NCBI GenBank assembly: GCA_014549065.1
Contig: JACDOX010000008.1
Coordinates: 1,192,319-1,256,318 of the forward strand
Direction of reading: 5' to 3'
Source: Cardinalis cardinalis
Lineage: Eukaryota; Chordata; Aves; Passeriformes; Cardinalidae
Length of the DNA: 64,000 nt
Shown here piece after piece: positions 1 to 59,900 of the stretch. Positions within the stretch are counted from its first letter, which is position 1, and each line of letters begins with the position of its first letter. The notes under the pieces were generated by a model. The model saw only the letters and a list, made by a program, of their open reading frames with translations. It did not search any database and was not told the DNA's origin. A program made the position numbers and the translations under genes.

Positions 1-639
1 AATGCACAATTTAATTGCTATTTTATCTAAAGCAGAACTAGTCTTCTTCCAATTATCAACTGGGTACTTTTAAAATATTCCACACATAAGAAAGTGGAGT
101 ATGATAAAAAGGGTAGCTCAGTATTGCAAGAGAAACCAGGTACTGGGTTGTCTTTATTTTTTAAGACTGTGTTGATATGATTTGCTGTTCCTTCTGCTGG
201 TTTTGGCTGGTGTGGAGCTAACTTCACAGGAACTCCTATGGTGCTGTAAATTGGATTTGAGACCAAAAGAGTGTTGATAACACATTCATGTTTTAGCTGC
301 TGATGAACAGTCCTGCACAGCATTCAGGCCTTCTTTATTTCTAATGCTGATATGCAGAAAGTATGCTGGGGATGAACAAGAAGTTGGGAGGGGCCAAGCC
401 AAATCAATCAAAGGGATAACTCACACCACATAACATCATGCTCAGAAATAAATCTGGGAAAAGAAGGAGGAAGAAGGGGAGAAATTCAGAGTTTTGATGT
501 TTGTCTTCCTAAGTAGAGGTTATGTGTGATGAAATCCTGCTTTCCTAGCAATGTTAAATTTAGAAATGTGTGTTCTAAATGGAACTTAGAAATACTGTGG
601 CCAACAGGACTAGGGAAGTGATAAAACACACTGTACTTG

Positions 640-1139
640 GCCACTGGTGAGGCCACACCTTGAATCCCGTGTTCAGCTTTAGGCCCCTNATGCAAGAGAG
701 ACCTTGAGGCGATGGAGTTTCCAGAGAAAGGCAGTGGAGCTGGGGAAGGATCTGGAAAACAAGTCCAATGAGCAGCTGTGGCAGCTGGAGGTGTTTAGCC
801 TGGAGAAAGGGAGGCTCAGGAGAGGCCTTACCACCCTCTACAACTCCCAGAGAGCATAGGGGAGTCACTCTCATCTCTACGGTAACAAGTGACAGGACAG
901 ATGCGTCTGGGGAGGTTCACACTGCATGTTGGGAAAAATTTCTTCACTGAAAGGGTTATCAAGTACTGATACAGGCTACCCAGGAGAGTAGTGGAATAAC
1001 CATCCCTGGAAGAGTTCAAAAAGAGTGTAGATGTTGTGCATAGGGACATGGTTTAGTGGTAGAACTGGCAATGTTAGGTTAATGGCTGGACTTCATAATT
1101 TTTAAGAAGTCTTTTCCAGCCTTAATGATTCTCAGAAAT
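640..1139 (+). repeat. CR1 LINE fragment, sense on plus strand
   Basis: The stretch has the typical CR1 3'-end order: ggccacacctt, gaaaggcagtggagctgg, ggtctggaaaacaag-like text, gcagctggaggtgtttagcct, gtaacaagtgacaggac, a copy of the 'aaaaatttcttcactgaaagggttatcaag' block, 'gacatggtttagtggta', and a terminal 'cttaatgattctcag' close to the family's 3' terminus. Chicken-repeat-1 LINEs dominate bird interspersed repeats. The copy is 5'-truncated and stop-filled, so it is inactive. Confidence 0.92.
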
Positions 1140-1149
1140 GGCTGAACAC

Positions 1150-1352
1150 CTGTTCACTGATGGGAAGGAGTTGATTGAATTCTGTATTTTGCATTGCTTG
1201 TTCACACAGCTTTTGCTTTCCCTATTAAATTGTCTGTACTTNANTNNNNNNNTTTNNTTTNNTNNACCTTCCACCCTCTCCTTGCCTCTCCATGGAGGGG
1301 CAGCAAGCCAACAGCTGAGTGGCGCTAAGCTGCCAACTGCACAAACCACAAG
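1150..1352 (+). mobile_element. ERVL-like LTR fragment (R-U5 part)
   Basis: The passage 'gaattctgtattttgcattgcttg', 'cacagcttttgctttccc' and 'tattaaattgtctgtactt' followed by a T-rich run (partly N), 'tccatggaggggcagcaagc' and 'gtggcgctaagctgccaact...accaca' matches my memory of the end of avian ERVL-family LTRs. The TATTAAA serves as the polyadenylation signal in such LTRs. No retroviral gene is present, so this is a solo or truncated LTR. It starts within about 15 bp of the CR1 3' end. Confidence 0.65.
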
Positions 1353-1523
1353 AGTCCTTGCCAGATCCAGGGAGAAGTAAGAATTACAGAATCTGTGATA
1401 CCATTGTGGAAGACACATCAGGTCAGGGTCCTGGCAAGACCTCGGCAAAACTGATTATAACAATATTTTGGCAAGCTAGATCAAGACACATGCTGGAGAT
1501 CATAATGGTTTGTAGAAATACAA

Positions 1524-1564
<41 letters not shown>

Positions 1565-1590
1565 AATATATATATATACACATATATTTT
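1524..1590. repeat. (CA)n/(TA)n microsatellite
   Basis: About 13 CA dinucleotides are followed directly by an interrupted TA run. It is a compound dinucleotide repeat in the intron and likely to vary in length between individuals. Confidence 0.95.
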
Positions 1591-2864
1591 GTACTAATTC
1601 AATCTTGATATTATTGTTAAACTGTAAGTGAAAACTTCCAATTAAATACATTAGAAAGACAATGAAACTGTCCTGCAGTGACATCAAGATTTCCATTACA
1701 TTTTTTGTTTTAAAAATTCTGTGGNGAGGAATTTGCAGCTTAAATACTGTCCAAATACACTTGCACCTAAAAAAATATATCANATAAGTATATCCTTTGA
1801 ACTCCATGGCCTAGGCGAACAGTAAAGGAGAATATCGGCTTATCTACCAGTACAATTTAACTGCTACTTTTGGAANAGCCTGTTTTCAATTGTCAAAGTA
1901 TTTACACAAGACAGCCTAATGAAACAAAGTTATTAAAAAGATATTAGGACAACCTTCATAAAAAGGATTAAGCTAATTAATAAATTACTACGATAAATGA
2001 TCACTAATATTCTGTCTGGATGAGCAGATTCAGATAGTTTAACTGACTTCTCAGATAGTAAACTGTTAAACTGTTCACCATTTCTATGAGAAATACAATT
2101 AAATTCTTAACAATTCTAATATCTCTGTCAAAAATACAGATTTTTTTTTTGTTTACCCAAGAAGACTGCACTCCTATGAGGAGAGGGGGGAAAATCTCTT
2201 CCTGCATATATTTTCCACAACTGCAGAAGCAACGGTGCTGGCAGAAGCAGGTGATAGGGAACACAGTATGAGAAACAGGAAGGAGCAGGACTGCTGTTTT
2301 CAACACCAACCTGCATTTAAATTGTCTTCAGTTGAGCACCAAATTGCATCTTGGTTTTCATCGACTGCCTCCAGACTCTAACCTGGTAAATCACTTTTTT
2401 TAATGCTTATTTCTGTCTCACGCAAGACAAAAATCTTTAAGTATGAGTAAGTCAGTTCATAAGCTAAGCCCACACTTGGAAGAAAAGATGACATGTATAC
2501 ATGCGGACTTTCTCTAAAAGAGTGTCTTTCACTCTTGTCTTTTTTAAGTCTTTGAAGCTTTATATTCTCTCTGATAAATTTTGTCTGTGATTAATATATT
2601 TTCATTTTGCATAAAAATAATAATAAAGAACAAAGCACAAAATAACCAGTGGGAAATGGGCNAGATCAAGGGAGTGATTAGCTTTGACAAGTGATGTCTA
2701 AGATCTGTATAACATATATCAACATATATGAATATGTATTAGGNCCATTAGGAACATAATCCACAGGAATTTTCAGAGGAAACATATTTAATGCAGCTTA
2801 CATTACACAACTTTATAAACCACTACACTACTTGGCAATAAGTTTTTTTTTCAGATGTGGTTAC

Positions 2865-50625
<47,761 letters not shown>

Positions 50626-51857
50626 CTGCAGAGCAACAAGAAAAAAACATCCTTAGTGCAAATATTTTTTCAAAGAGTTTATTTCGTAGTCTTTCAAAAA
50701 TCTTCACATTTAAACTATGTTCTTAATGAAAGTGGGAAACACTTCTCTTTCCCAGTTCTAAATGGTTTTATTGCAAGCTATTATACAACTGGACAATTAC
50801 TAATCTTTAAAGAAATGTAAGCAGGGTGTGTTTCAACAAAATATATTTTTTAAGGAAAAATCCAGAACACCAATTTGGGCAAATTTTAAGTTGTACCTTA
50901 TCTTTAGGCAGACTTACCGGTTTTTAACTGAATGCAATAACTAATGGTATATTATGGAAAAAAGGTAGCTTTTACAAATGTTATTCTATTTAATGACATG
51001 AGTTTACTGCTTATTTCATTTCATACATATGTCATATATACATATATAGAGAGATAACATGTAAGGAAGTAAAAAATAGATTAAACACAACGGAGGTTGA
51101 AATTCATTCAAGATAAAACATTAAATAAAGTAATATCTTAATCTATTAAGTGTTATCATCAATAAAATTCACAGAGGTACACATAAATTCTTCAAGTTTA
51201 TCTCTGCAATTAGATTAAAATTTCATTTCTTCCAGATACATTTTAATCTACAATTCAGGAAAATAAACATTAGAACCAAGAGAATAAAGATTATTTCACT
51301 GGATAACTAAGTTAGTAAGGAAAAAANCCCACTTTTCTTACTATATGCCAGAAAGATACAAAACATTTGGCACAGAAATATCTCCTTTTAAAAATCCAAT
51401 ACAATCCAATGCTGCTATTCCAGGTCATTAGGTCCCTACAAGTTATTTTCTGTTATGCCATGATACTATCAGGCAGCTGGCTGATATTACCATGATTCTT
51501 TGCAAGGCAATAACTCCTGAAAGAGAGTTTTTCATGGTTCTTTCAGGATCCCTCTACAAAGTGAAGCCAACCTTAAAACAGAAACAGCTAATGAACCGTG
51601 ATTTTCCCAAATTCCTACAGGCACAGGAATTTACACTTAAAATTCCCATGAAGTGCTTGTCAGAAGTGGCAACATAGGACTCCCTATTTACCATTCCAAC
51701 TTGAGTATTAGGGCAGAGCTACTAGTTTACAGCATTAAGTAATGTGCATCCAAGTCATATATCTGTAGCTCAATGTGGCAAATATAATGTAATAGTTTTG
51801 GGTTTATATTGTGAAATGAAGTTTGACTAGATATGCAAACAAGAGACTCATACTTAC

Positions 51858-51950
51858 AGGAGTATGATCAGCTTGGATTCTAATCAATTTTGTAGTATAA
51901 AATCCAAAGTAAACAATCTGAACACACTGGGTATAAAATGCTCCTTTACA
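51858..51950 (-). CDS. possible additional FMN1 exon upstream of FH1 exon
   Basis: On the minus strand a 93-bp block is bounded by a pyrimidine-rich tract ending in acttcccag and by a near-perfect donor CCT|GTAAGTATG. It is open in exactly the frame that would join phase 0 to the phase-0 FH1 exon, ending TTKLIRIQADHTP and followed by [14 protein letters not shown]. The last residues read naturally as a helical lead-in to the coiled coil. The first half (CKGAFYTQCVQIVYFGFY) is less formin-like, and two further in-frame AGs (before TGTGTT and before ATTGTT) could be the true acceptor. I cannot recall this region of FMN1 well enough to confirm it. A chance open block remains possible in AT-rich intron. 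Confidence 0.42.
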
Positions 51951-54900
51951 CTGGGAAGTGTAAAGGTGGGAAATCAAGTTTGAAGTNTTATAGAGAGAAA
52001 CAAACAGATTCACATTGGAAACAACCCAATTTTGGTTAGTTTTATACATGACTCAGAACAAATATGTATAACAATACATTTACTTAGCTTTCTTCCTTTT
52101 CCTACTGTTACTCTATTGGCACTCATCTTTATTATTAGTTCAATTCAACTACCACAAGATTTTCTGCCATNTGAATTGCTCCAAAGAAATTGCCTTTCTT
52201 TTTAAACTTGGCATACTGATCCATAAATGAGGTAACGAAGTAAGTTTGCCTTAAGGAATTTAACTGGAGTTTTTTTATCATAGTATTTTTCTCCTATTGG
52301 ACATCAAAAACTCCCTCACAGAACAATTTACTTCAAACATTAAAGATTTTCCCAGTAGTAAATCTGAAGCCACCTTAAAAACACACTGTAAAAGAAGCAC
52401 AGTATCTAACAAAACTATTTATTACATTTAAATGGGCATAAAAGCAACTGTGTTAGTATTATAAGCCTCTCCAAATACAGATCTCCAGTTTTAATTTACA
52501 ATATAAAATTGGTAGTTTAAAGTCAAAATTATATTTGAGGTGAAAGAATGAAAAACAAGAAAAAGCATAAGACTTGCATGTTTTCAGAANTATTTTCTGT
52601 AACTTAAAAAAACCGTATAAACAAGAATTAAAGCTAAAAATATTAAGCATTAGTAATAACAAAAAATAAGTAATACTTCTATTTAGTAATAAGTAAGAAA
52701 CCAATTTTATTTTAATTACTTTTCATCTCAAAGTAAGTCTTCTTCAGCAAAGTAAGATTACCTTATATACCTATGATAATACTTTCAACAAGTGCAAAGA
52801 ATATGAATATTAATATGTATTATTTTTTATACATATGCATAAATAATACATACACATTCTTAATAAAAGTCTGCTTCCTGGAAAGTATTTCTTAAAATGA
52901 GATAAAATGCTCTAAAGACATATGATAAATCGAATGGAGAGCAAACATCATCAAAATGTAGTAGTTTGGTCACAACTATCTTAGGCAAGATGAAATGTAA
53001 AAACATTTCAGCAGGAAACAAGGTATTTAATGGAGGGAAGTTATGGGAGAGGAGCAGAAGATAATAGAAGGCAGCTGAAACTAAAGCTTATATACATGAA
53101 TGAACATTATTTCTGAAGAAGGGTAGAGGATTTTGAATCCTATCAAAGAAAATTTCTGTAAAACTTGCTGTATAAAATGAAAGCAGGGCTACAAAGAACA
53201 ATGTTGGAGATGTTCACCAGTAAGCTTTAGATATATTTCTTTTCATTTGAAAACTGCATTTGCCACTTTGCTGACTGATATAGAAGCCTGGTTGCTTGCT
53301 TCCCAGCAGCACTCGTTTGAGAAATCTGGATTGTATAGCTACATTCAATACCAAATAAACTATTGCAAGGAACATATTTCTATTCCCCTGACCATTTCAT
53401 TTTCTTGCAGCAATAATCTGCATTTTCAGAGAGTATCAAATTAAGCCCTCAAGCCCTGGTCTATTGAGGTTCTCCNGCTTTCCATTGTATCAGTGACTCT
53501 TGCCAGTCAGCCATTGACATATTACTCCCTCTCCTGTAGACACACACATAGAATTGATACAGCTGCCAAAATTTCCATGGAAGTAGATATATATTTTTCC
53601 CACATTACTTCTACAAATACCATATTTGAAGCATGAATGTTTCCATAAAGCCTTATCACTATTTTTTCTTCATACTGCTAGCTTAAAAGAAAAAGCCCTA
53701 ATGTGCTGAAATCAGATTTCAATCATCAATTTGAAAGTACCTTGTGAGTATCTTAAGTCTAATTCACACAGCAATGTGCTACTGAAAAAAGCTTCCTTAC
53801 CTTGGCACAATCTTTCTTGCATTAATTGTCAATAATAAATAGGCAAACAATATTATGTTATTAAGCTAAAGCACACAGTTAAAATTNAGAATTCTCAATA
53901 ATTTTATCAGACAAGGAAACAGTATGAAAATACATGCTGCAATTCAAGAAAGAGGGCTGCAGTGTACATAGCCACAGGAGGGATTGATCAATGGTATGGC
54001 AATTCTATGGGAAAAGGATCTGCAAAGGACAGCACATCACAGACTCATTGAGTCAACCCTATTTTAGGATAAAAAGAATTGTCATATACAAAAAAGTAAT
54101 CTTTGTGCTTTATTCAGTACTAAAAGCTGTGTGTTTTTTCAGTTTAAGAGAAATTCTGTCCCTGTGTTCATGACCACTGCTATTGAAATTTGGAGCAGCT
54201 CATTTGGTCTTAATTTTCTAGGTTAAATCAACAATGCCTTTTGTCTCCATCTCACCCTTACTGGATAATGCTCCCCTTGTTTCCTTAGTTTCATTCTGTT
54301 TCCACTGCTGAAAAATACTGCTTTCAGTGAACCCTTAAATTTCCTTTGCAAGACGTGATTCAGCTTGAGCATTGTCAAATGCCCTTTTCTATTCTGAATT
54401 CTAAAACTAGCCTTCCTGGCTAATGTACCTCATCTTNCTTTCTTCCACAGCTCTCTGCTTCCACCCAATACCCATTTTGAAGAGGCTGAATAAACAGGCA
54501 GTTCTGTCTATCCTTCTTGATAAAATGTCTTTTGTTTCCAAATCTGCTCTTGCTTGGAATGCAGGTTTTTTTGCACCTCTGATTCTAACTAAAGAAGGTT
54601 CTTGCCTATTTTGCTTTTCGAGCCTCACTAGTGCAGTTGNACTTACAAATCAGTTTCTTTAATTTGTCGAGATTTGTCTGGTATCTGCCATTGAAATGGA
54701 CAGNATCCATTTTCCCTGGGTAAAACCACTTCACCAAGCAAGTGATCCCAGCTGACTCTCTGATCCCTCAAACACCTTGAACACAGACATTTATACTTAA
54801 GCTTAGAAGGCCTGTGTTACCCTCTGCCTAAAAAATTACTTCTGTTAATGGGTAAAATAAAAGCCATCCCTAAAAAAATAAAGACCCCTCTTTACTAAAA

Positions 54901-56914
54901 TATATGTAAGAGGATTATGTAAATATCCAAAAATACTAATCCACTGTAANCTGAAAAACAACAAGAGTGCTTGGATTGGCTTTCAAGTGTCTTCCTGTTT
55001 TCTCCCTTTACACCCATCCCTCTGGTGTATGTCTCCAGTGTCCTCCTTTTGGCACCTGCTAAGTGACTTGACACAACACAGAGAAAAAAGGCAAATTACA
55101 TTTTCTGACCATGCCAACAACTCAGCCTTGGTCCCACAGGACCTAGGAAATGATGAAGCATATGCTCAAGGAAGAAAAATTCCAAATATTGAATCNATGT
55201 ACAATACTGTCATTAACCATTACAGTATCAGATGACAAATCATAAATTATTCACAAAAGCAAAANACTAAATCCTCTCATTCATGTAATAAACAGGTTGT
55301 CTAAATGCCTTTGAAATGATAATGTGGATTGACATGGACAAATCCCAATATCAATGTGACAGCTTTTTACTGTGCTCTGATATGTGAGAGAAAGATTACA
55401 GTCTCATTTCCTACAGTCAATATAGTAAATTACAGTCAATTAAATGCAATCAACTGAAGTACATTTTTTGTTGTTTCACTGCTTTATATAATGTGATTTT
55501 ATGTTAACAAAAACTTTTAACTATGACACAGAACTGCTCTAATTTAAAAAGCTGTAGAACAATTTGTATGTGTGAACACAAGGAAAGTATAAATTTACAG
55601 CCATCTACATTCTAAAANCTGTTGCTAACTTACTAGCCCAGACTTACTTGCACCAAAAATGTCTAAAAATCCTAAGAATTTTAACAGTAAATCATAAAAA
55701 AATGTTCCCTAAAACACTGTTCAGAGCAAGCAATATGCAGAACTTTTGCTTTGAAACTAGCAAGTTCATGCTCATTGTCAATGCCTAGAATTTACAGTGT
55801 AATTCTACTCTGAAAAGTGACTGTGTAAAAATGACACATATTTAATGAACAAAGCTGTGCTAGGTATATCAGAGACAGACCTCTTCTTTAACTGAGAAAC
55901 ACACACTTTTACAAGTTTTTACTCTAATTAGAGTGGAAAAATAACATATTAGGGAGAAAGTGAGCTTGATTTTATTCCCTTCTCTGACTTTTATACAGTG
56001 ATTGTTATGTCTAATTAGTTACTTATGCCAAGCCATGAAAATAAAAAAAAGTGGGAACAAAGAAGACACAAAGTATCCAGGGATATAGTTAGGAGATGTG
56101 GCTATTTACAAGAGAGGAGGATATTAAAAAAGGAAAAAGGGAAAAAAAGGGAAAAAAAGACAAGAATAACTGAGTTGCCAATTAAAAGCTTTTTTAATAT
56201 ACTTTACAGCTTTTTTTCTTAATAGTATTTTGGCCATCAAAGTAGTGTGCACAGAAAAGAGAGGAAAAGCAAATTTTTCAGAGAGAGCCTCTGACTCNGT
56301 TTTTTTCATTCTAAGTAATTTAATCTTCAGTTTTTGGAAGAGTTCACACTTTTTTATTCTTCTATTGTGTTTACAAAAGAAAAGAAGCTCTTTTTTGTTG
56401 AATCTGTGTCCTTGAAAAAACATACATTTGTTTTAAATTTTAACAACAATCAGAGATTTAGCAAAGGATTTCTCCACAGGGAAAAAAAAGTTAAACTCAT
56501 GCCAGTTTACATAAAAATCAAAATTCCTCTCTAACAAATACCTCAACAAACATAACAGTTACATATGGTATATCATCACTGTCAAGGGCACACAGTAAGA
56601 ATTGTTCCTACACCTCACAATAAAAAAGCAATGACTGAACACTCTCAAACAATTCCAGATCTCTAAATATTAATGTAGCCAATGCATACAGAGTCCAATT
56701 CTCTTTCCAATTTAAAAATAATAAATACATAGCTTTATAGAGGAAGTGTAGCAAAAGTAGTTGGGACAACAAACAAACAAAACCCCCGGCTATTTCCTAC
56801 TCATTGTCCTTATAGATCCACTAGACTCAGTATGTACAAATAAACTGGCCAAAGGCTGACAGTACAATACAGTGNGAACAGGAATTGAATCAGGCACATG
56901 GAATGATTCTTGGG

Positions 56915-56995
56915 TGTCCTANGCAGGGCCAGGAGNTGAATCTGAAGACCCTCATGGGTGCCTACAACTCAGCATATTCTATGACTCTGGNATTC
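56915..56995 (+). repeat. CR1 3'-tail fragment, sense on plus strand
   Basis: The text 'cagggccaggagntgaatct' followed by 'gaccctcatgggtgcctaca' and 'actcagcatattctatgact' matches the terminal part of a CR1 subfamily, which ends with 'ccttccaactcaggatattctatgattct'. Short and diverged. Confidence 0.8.
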
Positions 56996-59900
56996 TGATT
57001 CTTTCTCACTAGTGATAAGTTTCCAGGCACCTCCTAAGTATAAGGTAACAAACACACTTCCATTTTTATCATTCTCCAAAGAGTATGAACAGCCATGCAA
57101 AGCAGATCTATGAGAAAAGGACACTCTAGATATTTTCTGACCAGGACGATGTATTTTAAGAGACTATTCTGTACAAGATACTAACTGCCCCTTTNGTTAT
57201 GGGCTGCAGAAAACCCTGCATTATCTTAAGCTCCAGCATCTTCTCTTGCTGCTCTCTGTGGACCTTCCATTATCTCTTAATGTTCTGTGCTCTTTTCCAT
57301 GCTCTTCACAGAGTTATCTCCAGGATGCCATAAAGTTTGTGCTCCTCACCCTTATTACCTTGTGTCTGCTCTGTAAATGTTTCTGTCAAGTAACATTAAT
57401 CTAGGTATTGTTTCCTGCACATATACACATCCTTCCTTCAGTCTTTTCATGGTTAAGAATCACAATCTAACAATTTAAGATTACACAAATTAAATCACTT
57501 GGAGAACTTTGTTATACAACACATAGCTCACAGCAGCTGATCTCCAGCTCTTTTTCTACAGCTGTCCAACATACATATTACTTTACTCAGATCAACCCAA
57601 TTAAAAAGGGTAAATAACTTCTNCATAACTTCTAATGAAATAATCAGATAGAGCCCTTGATGTGCCCCTGAAATTTCTAGGTAAATTTTCAAGATGCTGC
57701 AAGCATTATGAACCCAAATATATGGAAAAATATCTCTAATGATGTTCACTGTATTCCACAGCAGACTCCACATTTAAGAATCCTATTATGTCCACTTCAC
57801 CACCCAGTAAGTGGNGTACTCTACTGTGGAATCTTTGTGCCTACAGAGAAATCTCACTGGAATCTAAATTCTTCTTGATTTGTATCAAACGGAAAATTGT
57901 TAATGCCTTGGATTCACTAACTTCTTACCACAGGCACGTTTGCTTAACAATGTAATTACTGAGACAAATGATAAAAGACTCTAAAAACCTAGATGAAATA
58001 AAACGTAATACAGTGTTGACAACGTAACACTTGGGGTAAATTAAAGGGGTAAATTTCAGGTTATTAATAAATAAATATTACCAATAGATAATTTAACATT
58101 TTATGTAGATTTTAAATGTTCAGTAGCTAACCTATAAAATTCCCACCAATACTAAAGTTTCTCATTTGAATGAATGCTTTTAAAAACAACCAACACNTGA
58201 AAATAGTCACTGACAAAACCCACTCTAAGCCTGCATGAATCTCAGGCAGCAGTGAATTCCCAGACACCCACCAGAATTTGCCAAAAAGTAGCAGCTACCT
58301 GTCATGCCATTCAAAAGCTAACAATCCTTATAGAAAGTGACTATGTGTTGATTCTTCCTAAATGCAAGATAGCTTATGCTAGGAAAAAGAAATCCTACAT
58401 AATATGTAAAAAATGGGTACCCAGCTAAATTGAGACCAACATATAAATTTCTAGGAAAACTTAATTTTGTGGACAATGTAATTGGCAAAATCTCTAAATA
58501 TTGCTAAACTCTGCTAAACATTTAAATTCTGCCAAATGGAGCGAGGTGACTCAGCATGCAACATGCCAATAAGTGTAAATTATATATTGCATGCAATTTC
58601 TCTGAGGCAAAGGTAATCAAAGTATGAAACCCCACCATAAGCTAAAAATTAATTTCAAACTTTTGTTGAACTAGGACCATGACCAGTTAACATGCAAAAT
58701 CCAAACACTNCCTTTCTATCACAAACTCTGTGGTTACTATCTTACTCTACTTCTCACTTGCAGCTGTTACCATAGTCTTAGGACAGTCTCAGTTACTANG
58801 CACACAAAAATAGTGATACCTATTCTCTGTGGTGGTGTTCAGAAGATTATATGCAATGAGGAAAAAATACCCTGAACATTGCTAATAAAATACTTTAAAA
58901 TACAATACATAGAAATATAGACTGATAATTAAAATTCTATATGAATTATTTGTTTTGATGATAATTTACTTGAGATAAGCTACAGTATTTCTCAGTTGCC
59001 AGGGAAATTACATGATGATGTGGCATATTTTATATCTGGCATGTAAAATGTGAAAACAATGCAAAAAATGGCTGAAAACAAGTTGAAGATGAAGTTTCAG
59101 TGACAAAAACTACAGAGGCAGTATGGATCCAATAAGAAAACTGATTGTAGTAGAGAGCAAGTTGTCTCTGATCTTGGGAGAATGTTTTTGGACACCTAAC
59201 AGCTTTTTTATTACTGTGGCTGATTAAAATGAGAAGCCCTACTATTAAAATGTTCTTTTTGATGAGGTTTTTTGCCATGAACTATAGACCTTGCAGTCCA
59301 GTGGGATACAAATCCTTTGATCCTGTGCAGTCACATAAATTCAAAGTCGTAAACCAACATTGAATTTGATTTTACTAGTGTGGCTGATGTTGCCAGAACT
59401 GTAATGCAACCTTGTTTTTCTTCGCTTTTCTTCCTTTTNTTTTGGGAAGGAGATGGAAAGGAGAGTTTACTGTCAACATTGCTTCACCATATAAAGAGCT
59501 AATTTCTTTGGCAACCAGCCTACAAGATCAGCCATTATAACAAAGCTTTGTAACTATATAGGAAAGCAAAGATATATGTTGCTAAGCTGCAACCAATTAT
59601 TCGAATTAAGTAAAAGCCAAAGCAAAAAGCATTATTAGTAAAGAACATGGAAAACAGCAACCAAAGATAAAATTACATAGCTATAGAAAGAAAATGAGCA
59701 GCAATGAATACTTCTCAACAGGAATTATTCAGTCAAATAGTGCCATGAGAAGAAAAAAAAAAAGTAACTACACTTTTACAAACTAACAATTTTCATTCTT
59801 CATAATGAACATAACTTTTGTCTAAAAGTTTTGAGAACTTTTAGAGATGAGTAGTCTCTCTACCAAAATAGTGTTCTCATGCGCAATCAAAACACAAAAA

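Larger units (their letters stand above)
1..2864 (-). other. FMN1: FMN1 intron 3' of exon 10 (partial)
   Basis: No coding exon is recognised here. The stretch holds a plus-oriented CR1 fragment, an ERVL-like LTR fragment and a CA/TA microsatellite, listed separately. The rest is AT-rich intronic sequence without other structure I can name. Confidence 0.8.

Noticed and set aside
768..950. 60-residue plus-strand open frame
   Set aside because: Entirely inside the CR1 3' region, which at this point is not translated as an independent gene.
53805..53820. Possible 15-bp microexon (donor AAG|GTAAGG, minus strand)
   Set aside because: The donor is good but the acceptor side lacks a pyrimidine tract and upstream in-frame stops leave almost nothing; not supportable.
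55643..55680. Short minus-strand block ending in GTAAGTCTG
   Set aside because: A stop in one frame, very short in the others, and AT-rich; likely a chance donor.
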